DNA from: Nocardioidaceae bacterium
Lineage (GTDB): Bacteria; Actinomycetota; Actinomycetes; Propionibacteriales; Nocardioidaceae
Direction of reading: 5' to 3'
Length of the DNA: 11,862 nucleotides
NCBI GenBank assembly: GCA_020438665.1
Contig: JAGQUE010000089.1
Coordinates: 1-11,862, forward strand
Made by a program: the position numbers and the translations under genes. The notes under the pieces were generated by a model, which searched no databases, had not been told where the DNA came from, and saw only the letters and a program-made list of their open reading frames with translations. The first letter of the stretch is position 1. Each line of letters opens with the position of its first letter. Below, one piece after another: positions 6,888-11,862 of this stretch.

Positions 6888-7535
6888 TCAGCGACGCCGA
6901 CCCGCCAGCCAGCCCAGCACGCCGCCGAGCGACACCAGCCCGGCGCCGACGGCCACGCCCGTGAGGAAGGACCGCAGCTCGGTGGGAGCGGCCGCTGCCC
7001 GCGGGGGGGCGACGTACACGCCGCCCGGCCGTGCCTGGGGGCCTGCCGCCCCCGCGACCGCGCCCTCGGCGGGCTCACCGGGCACGGCCGCCTCTGCGCC
7101 GATGATCGCGCTCTCCACGTTGAGGAAGAACTCGCCCGCCATCCGCTTGCTCACCGACCCGAGCAGCCGCTGACCGACCCCGCCGAGCATGCCGCCGACG
7201 GTGGCGTCGGCGTCGTAGGACAGTCCGGTCGTCCCGTCACCACGGTCGGACAGCCGTACGGCGACGTCCGCGGCCACGGTCCCCGAGGAACCGGACCCGT
7301 TCACCGACAGCCTCAGGGACTCGTGCGGGCGCAGGTCGCTGAGCGAGCAGCTCCCGGAGTAGGTGCCGCGGATGGAGGCGACGCCGGCCGAGACGACGAG
7401 GGCGTACCGATCCGGTCCGGTGGTCTCCAGGCGCTCGCAGCCCGGGATGGTCCGCACCAGCACGGCCGGGTCGAGCAGGGCCGCCCAGACCTGGTCGACG
7501 GGTGCGGCCAGGGTGGCGTCTCCGGTGATCCTCAT
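6888..7535 (-). CDS. coxG: CoxG-like SRPBCC protein with C-terminal membrane anchor
   Basis: 215 residues. Residues 1-145 form an SRPBCC/CoxG domain: MRITGDATLAAPVDQVWAAL, then the family hallmark LLDPAVLVRTIPGCERLE, a GTYSGSCSLSDL strand, and GGMLGGVGQRLLGSVSKRM in the long C-terminal helix. An alanine/proline-rich linker (150-186) leads to one membrane helix (about 189-211) and a final RRR, so the domain should sit on the cytoplasmic side. CoxG proteins of aerobic CO dehydrogenases are known to tie the enzyme to the membrane and have been linked to quinone use. That role is inferred here from domain and position. The start overlaps the coxL stop (ATGA, 7535-7532). It is the last gene of the operon; the next gene converges on it. 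Confidence 0.9.
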   Translation of the reverse strand: MRITGDATLAAPVDQVWAALLDPAVLVRTIPGCERLETTGPDRYALVVSAGVASIRGTYSGSCSLSDLRPHESLRLSVNGSGSSGTVAADVAVRLSDRGDGTTGLSYDADATVGGMLGGVGQRLLGSVSKRMAGEFFLNVESAIIGAEAAVPGEPAEGAVAGAAGPQARPGGVYVAPPRAAAAPTELRSFLTGVAVGAGLVSLGGVLGWLAGRRR

Positions 7536-9915
7536 CGGGTCTCCTCCTCGTGACGCCGCCGGAGCTCGAACAGCTCGGACGGGGAGATGGGCATGCTGCG
7601 GATGGGGATGTCGAGCGCGTCCTCGATGGCGGAGGCGAACACGGCCGCTCCGGGGATGACGCCGGCCTCCCCGGCGCCCTTGATCCCGAGGGGGTTGAGC
7701 GGCGACGGGGTCTCGAGGTGGTCGATCGCAATCGACTCGGGGACCTCGGTGACATAGGGCATGAGGAAGTCCATGAACGACGCGTTGAGCAGCTGGCCGT
7801 GCTCGTCGTAGGCCATCCGCTCATAGAGCGCTCCGGCGACGCCCTGCGCGACGCCACCGTGGATCTGGCCCTCGACGACGAGCGGGTTGATGAGCGTCCC
7901 GCAGTCGTGGACGACGGCGTAGGTGAGGATCGACACCTCGCAGGTGTCGGGGTCGACCTCGATGACGACCGCGTGCATGCCGTTGGCGAAGGTGGATCGC
8001 TCAGGGGAGAAGAAGTCCCGGTCCTCGAGCCCCGGCTCCGTGCCTTCGGGTACGGGCCGGTCATCGGGGTTGCCGACCGAGAACTGGGTGGCGGCCTTGG
8101 ACGCGTCGTCGAAGGCATAGCGCAGCGGGTTCGACAAGACGGCGAGCGTGCCGAGCTCGATCCGGGCCCCGGGCGCACCCCTCACCTGGACCACGCCGTC
8201 GACGATCTCGAGGTCGTCCTCGGCCACCTCGAGCGCGTCGGCGGCGATCCGGAGCGCCTTCGCGCGCACCTTGCGGGCGGCCAGTGCGATGGCCGAGCCA
8301 CTGACCACGGCGGCGCGGGAGGCGAAGGTGCCGGCGGCGTAGGGCATCCTGCGGGTGTCTCCGGTGGTGACCTCGACGTGGCCGAGCGGTACGCCCAGCT
8401 CGTCGGCGACGATCTGGGCGAACACGGTCTGGTGGCCCTGCCCCTGGCTCGTCAGGCCGGTCGAGACCTTGACCCGCCCACTCGTCTCCACCTGGACGTG
8501 GGCGCCCTCGTAGGGTCCGACGCCGGTGCCCTCGACGTAACAGGCCAGGCCGATCCCGACCAGCCGCCCCTCGGCGCGGGCCTTGCGGCGTACCTCGTCG
8601 AAGCCGTTCCAGTCGACGAGCTCCATGAGCTTGTGGAGCGTGGCGGGAAAGTCACCGGAGTCATAGATCAGCGGCCTGCCGTCCTGGAAGACCAGGCCGT
8701 GGTCGTAGGGGAACTCGTCGGGCTGGATGAAGTTCGCGAGTCGCACCTCGGCGCGACCCTTGCCCAGCTGGGCCGCGATGGCGTCCAAGGTGCGCTCCAT
8801 GACGAAGGCGCCCTGCGGCCGCCCGGCGCCGCGGTAGGGCGTGACGATCACCGTGTTGGTGTAGAGCGACTCGAACACGACCCGATAGGCACGCGGCTTG
8901 TAGGGCCCCAGCAGCTGGGTCGAGGTGATGATGGGGACGATCAGGCCGTACGGCGTGTAGGCACCGTGGTCGTGCTGGAACTCCACCGAGAGCCCCAGCA
9001 GTCGCCCGTCGTCGTCGAAGCCGACCTCGACGTGGTGGTCCTGGCCGCGCTCGTGCGCGGAGGAGACGAAGTGCTCGCGGCGGTCCTCGGTGAACCGGAC
9101 CGGGCGACCCAGCCGCATGGCGGCGAGGCACACGATGATGTCCTCGGGCCACGGGTGCACGAGCTTGACCCCGAACCCGCCGCCGATGTCCGGTGTGACC
9201 ACGTCCACGCGCAGCAGGTCGAGACCCAGCTTGGCGGCGATCGCCGCCCGCAGGCCGGAGGTGGTCTGAGTCGCGCTCCAGACCTGGAGACGTCCGGTGT
9301 CGGGATCCCATCGCGCGGCCGTGCCGCGACCCTCCAGCGGCATGGACGCGCTGCGCTCGATGTGAAGGTCCAGCTCGAGCCGGTGGGGTGCGGCGGCGAT
9401 CACGGCCCGGGCGTCGCCGACCTCCTGCTCGAGCCGGGCGCCGACATTGCCGGGCACGTCGTCGTGGACCTGGTGGTCAGCGCGTCTCGCCGCGTCGAGA
9501 CCGACGACGGCCGGGAGCACGTCGTACTCGACCCGGATCCGGTCGACGGCGTCCTCGGCGAGGTAGCGGTTCTCCGCCACCACCATGGCGATGGCCTCGC
9601 CGGCGTAGTTGACCTCGTCGCGGGCGAGGACATGCTGGGTCCGTCCCTGTGTCAGCGCGGGATGCGGGATGAGCAGCGGCAGCGGCTCGGCCATCGCACC
9701 GTCGAGGTCGTCGTAGGTGTAGACGGCCACGACCCCAGGCACGTCGAGGACGCCGGACACGTCGATGTCGAGGATGCGGGCGTGCGCGTGCGGGCTGCGG
9801 AGCACGGCGACCTCGAGCGCTCCCGGCAGGGCGTCGTCGAGGTAGCGCCCCTCGCCGCGCAGCAGCCGAGGATCCTCGACGCGGGGGGTCCGTCGGCCCA
9901 GGTGGCGGGTGGTGG

Positions 9916-9919
<4 letters not shown>
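7532..9919 (-). CDS. coxL: Molybdopterin-binding large subunit, form II CO dehydrogenase-like (xanthine oxidase family)
   Basis: 795 residues, the normal length for this subunit. The N-terminal aldehyde oxidase a/b-hammerhead domain begins LGRRTPRVEDPRLLRGEGRY and includes DEVNYAGEAIAMVVAE (101-116). Cofactor and active-site elements follow: GGGFG (246-250), PYRGAGR (361-367), SQGQGHQT (491-498) and GIKGAGEAGVIP with the catalytic glutamate at 751. Proven CO dehydrogenases (form I) carry AYxCSFR with a Cu-Mo centre. This PYRGAGR loop lacks that cysteine and belongs to the form II type, whose substrate is often unknown. Hydroxylation of a CO-like, aldehyde or heterocyclic substrate is equally possible. 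I chose the ATG at 9919 because it overlaps the coxS stop (ATGA); upstream extension reads only shadow. It partners CoxM and CoxS. Confidence 0.93.
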
Positions 9920-10433
<514 letters not shown>

Positions 10434-10437
<4 letters not shown>

Positions 10438-11342
10438 GGTCGCCTCCCCACGAGGGCCCGGTCGACGGCATCGGCGTACGCCGCCTCGACGGTGCGGCGG
10501 GTCAGCGTCCGGACCAGCTGGATGCGGTAGTCGCGGGTGGCGTGGAGGTCGTCGCCGGGGTCGACCCGGGACAGGGCCAGCTCACCGGCGGCGAGGTGGG
10601 CCGCGTCGTTCACCCCGCTGGCGTAGGCCCGGGTCAGGTCGACGACCGTCGGAACGTCGCACACGGAGAGGTAGCCGGCCCTGACCCCTGCCGGGGGCTC
10701 GTCGGGGGCGTCGGCGAGCTCGACGAGGACGGCCACTCCGCACAGCGCATAGTCCCCGTGCCGTCGTGACACCTCGTCGATCGCCACCCCGCATCGGGGT
10801 CGCAGCGCGGGGAAGAAGGCCTCGACCGCGAGATCGCCGGGCTGCAGCGAGGTCTCGAGTGGTCCGAGGAACAGGTCCTCGGCGCTGACCGTGCGGCGCC
10901 CCTCGCGGGAGGCGAGCCTCACGTGGCCGCCCAGCAGCGCCAGCACCGCGGGCATCTCCGCCGCGGCATCCGCGTGCACGATCGAGCCGACCGTCGTCCC
11001 CCGGTTGCGGATCGTCGGGTGTGCCACCAGGCGCAGCGCCTTGTTCAGCAGCGGCTGGGCCACCTTCGCGCCGGCGTCGGCCTCGACCTCGGCATGCCGT
11101 GCCAGCGCACCCACCCGGACTCCCGGCTCGCCCGCCTCGCCCGACTCGGTAGTCCGCACGTAGGCCAGCTCGGCGACCCGGTTGATGTCGACCAGAAGCC
11201 GCGGTGCCGCGAGCCGCATCGACAGCAGCGGGACCAGGCTCTGCCCCCCGGCGAGCACCTTCGCCTCCGGGTGGTCGCCGAGAATCGCCAGGGCCTCCTC
11301 GAGCGACTCCGGCCGCGCATACTCGAACGGCGGGGGTTTCAT
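10434..11342 (-). CDS. coxM: FAD-binding medium subunit of a molybdenum hydroxylase
   Basis: 302 residues, close to the usual 290. It begins KPPPFEYARPESLEEALAIL, with the two FAD pyrophosphate-binding motifs AGGQSLVPLLSMRL (31-44) and TIRNRGTTVGSIVHADAAAE (110-129). The CO dehydrogenase FAD-binding C-terminal domain follows, with EVSRRHGDYALCGVAVLVEL. The second motif has TVGS where TIGG is common, a tolerated variant. This subunit takes electrons from the Fe-S subunit and passes them to an acceptor. I placed the start at 11342 because family homology begins there; the frame stays open upstream only as arginine-rich shadow. No strong Shine-Dalgarno precedes it, so a leaderless transcript or weak initiation is possible. 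It heads the coxM-coxS-coxL-coxG operon. Confidence 0.93.
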
Positions 11343-11409
11343 ACAGCCCAGTGTGCCGCTTCCGCGGGAACGGGGCTTCGGACGACGCTCACCGCGCGTG
11401 GCGGGTGGC
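11343..11409. promoter_or_regulatory. Short gap upstream of the cox operon
   Basis: These 67 bases lie between the small unknown gene and coxM. If the cox operon has its own promoter, it lies here or inside the small gene. No clear promoter elements or Shine-Dalgarno are visible, so read-through from upstream is also possible. Confidence 0.3.
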
Positions 11410-11673
11410 TCAGTCGGCCGTAGCGGCGATCTGCTCTCGCAGCCAGTCGCGGATGACGCTGTTGATCCGGATGCCGAGCTCGATCTGTGAGCCGAACGTC
11501 TCCGGCACGTCGGAGGCACGTGTCCGGGCCCGCAGCGCCTCGAGCTCGTCGAGCTCGGGATAGCTCTGGCTGTGGCTCGCGTGCCACGACGTGTGCAACG
11601 AGCGGGCACCGCGGTCGCGTCGGAGCTGATGTTGATGCAGATGCAGCATGTGGACTGGGCGGGACGTGGTCAC
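11410..11673 (-). CDS. Small hypothetical protein, 87 residues
   Basis: The frame starts at GTG 11673-11671, with TAGGAGG 5 bases upstream, a strong site that decides this start over the internal ATG eight codons on. The N-terminal half is rich in histidine and arginine (HMLHLHQHQLRRDRGARSLH, HTSWHASHSQ). The C-terminal half is predicted helical and acidic: YPELDELEALRARTRA, then FGSQIELGIRINSVIRDWLREQIAATAD. No membrane segment or signal peptide is visible, and I recognise no family. It sits between the tRNA genes and the cox operon, 67 bases before coxM, so it might be co-transcribed with it. Good ribosome site and codon use support it being real. Confidence 0.65.
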   Translation of the reverse strand: MTTSRPVHMLHLHQHQLRRDRGARSLHTSWHASHSQSYPELDELEALRARTRASDVPETFGSQIELGIRINSVIRDWLREQIAATAD

Positions 11674-11674
11674 T

Positions 11675-11696
11675 CCGTCCTCCTACGTGAGGACGG
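11675..11696 (-). promoter_or_regulatory. Hairpin covering the Shine-Dalgarno of the small gene
   Basis: Perfect 8-base arms CCGTCCTC (11675-11682) and GAGGACGG (11689-11696) flank a 6-base loop. On the minus strand the AGGAGG ribosome site (about 11678-11684) is mostly inside the arm next to the GTG start. The structure lies 26 bases past the tRNA-Ala 3' end. It could end the tRNA transcript, hide the ribosome site, or both. There is no T-run. Confidence 0.4.
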
Positions 11697-11721
11697 CGGA
11701 GGTGCCCCTGACCAGCGGGTC

Positions 11722-11797
11722 TGGTTGAGCTGAGGGGGTTCGAACCCCTGACCCCCGGCTTGCAAAGCCGATGCTCTCCCAGCTGAGCTACAGCCCC
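11722..11797 (-). tRNA. tRNA-Ala (anticodon TGC)
   Basis: The minus-strand 76 nt fold as a full cloverleaf: acceptor GGGGCTG, D-arm GCTC/GAGC, anticodon loop TTTGCAA (anticodon TGC), a 5-base variable loop, T-loop TTCGAAC, and a genome-encoded CCA end (11724-11722). The G3-U70 pair that marks alanine tRNAs is present (U70 at 11728). One oddity: position 72 is A (11726 is T on the plus strand), so the first acceptor pair is G1-A72 instead of G1-C72. Confidence 0.95.
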
Positions 11798-11827
11798 AAA
11801 ATTAGAACCTAATTAATAACCACAAAA
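11798..11827. other. AT-rich spacer between the two tRNA genes
   Basis: About 80% A/T in a genome near 30% A/T. It contains AATTAG-aac-CTAATT, a 6-bp inverted repeat (11800-11805, 11809-11814) that could mark a processing site between the tRNAs or an AT-rich promoter for tRNA-Ala. Confidence 0.6.
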
Positions 11828-11862
11828 TGGTGGGCCAGGGTAGACTCGAACTACCGACCTCA
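11828..11862 (-). tRNA. tRNA 3' part, probably tRNA-Ile (GAT), cut by window edge
   Basis: Only the variable loop (AGGTC), T-arm (GGTAG-TTCGAGT-CTACC), acceptor 3' strand CTGGCCC, A73 and an encoded CCA are visible. This matches the common bacterial tRNA-Ile(GAT) 3' half, and an Ile-Ala tandem is a frequent arrangement. The anticodon lies outside the window, so identity is inferred. Confidence 0.75.

Overview
The window is about 70% GC with strongly G/C-biased third codon positions, GTG and ATG starts, and GAGGAGG-type ribosome binding sites. This fits a high-GC actinobacterium; a Nocardioides-like organism (Propionibacteriales) is my guess, from general gene flavour only. Almost everything is on the minus strand. 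The one clear plus-strand gene is a membrane-anchored helical-repeat protein at 5893-6639.

Layout from right to left, in the direction of minus-strand transcription. A cut-off tRNA (probably Ile) and a complete tRNA-Ala(UGC) lie at the right edge, separated by an unusually AT-rich 30-base spacer. A small unknown gene (11410-11673) follows, with its Shine-Dalgarno inside a hairpin. Next is a compact molybdenum hydroxylase operon, coxM-coxS-coxL-coxG (11342 to 6888), whose three junctions are all 4-base ATGA overlaps. Its large subunit carries PYRGAGR, the form II (CODH-like) active-site type, not the AYxCSFR loop of proven CO dehydrogenases. The true substrate is therefore open. No coxD/E/F-type maturation genes are visible.

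The middle holds the helical-repeat gene, divergent from an MFS transporter (4487-5665), and then an 11-repeat ankyrin lipoprotein (2792-4099) built from two related halves. The left end is an APC-family amino-acid permease translationally coupled (GTGA overlap) to a tandem-domain universal stress protein that runs off the window.

The gaps between these genes hold gene relics. The clearest, at 2233-2758, is a decayed VapBC toxin-antitoxin module. The antitoxin reads through only if one extra base is skipped. The PIN toxin has its own frameshift and lacks the C-terminal part of its catalytic fold. A second relic patch at 4170-4459 places the C-terminus of a LacI-family regulator (plus strand) against an unidentified C-terminal fragment (minus strand). 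A third, weaker patch lies at 6640-6887. I found no complete, clearly novel defence or mobile system. The strongest unusual signals are the broken vapBC, the form II cox operon, and the G1-A72 mismatch in tRNA-Ala.
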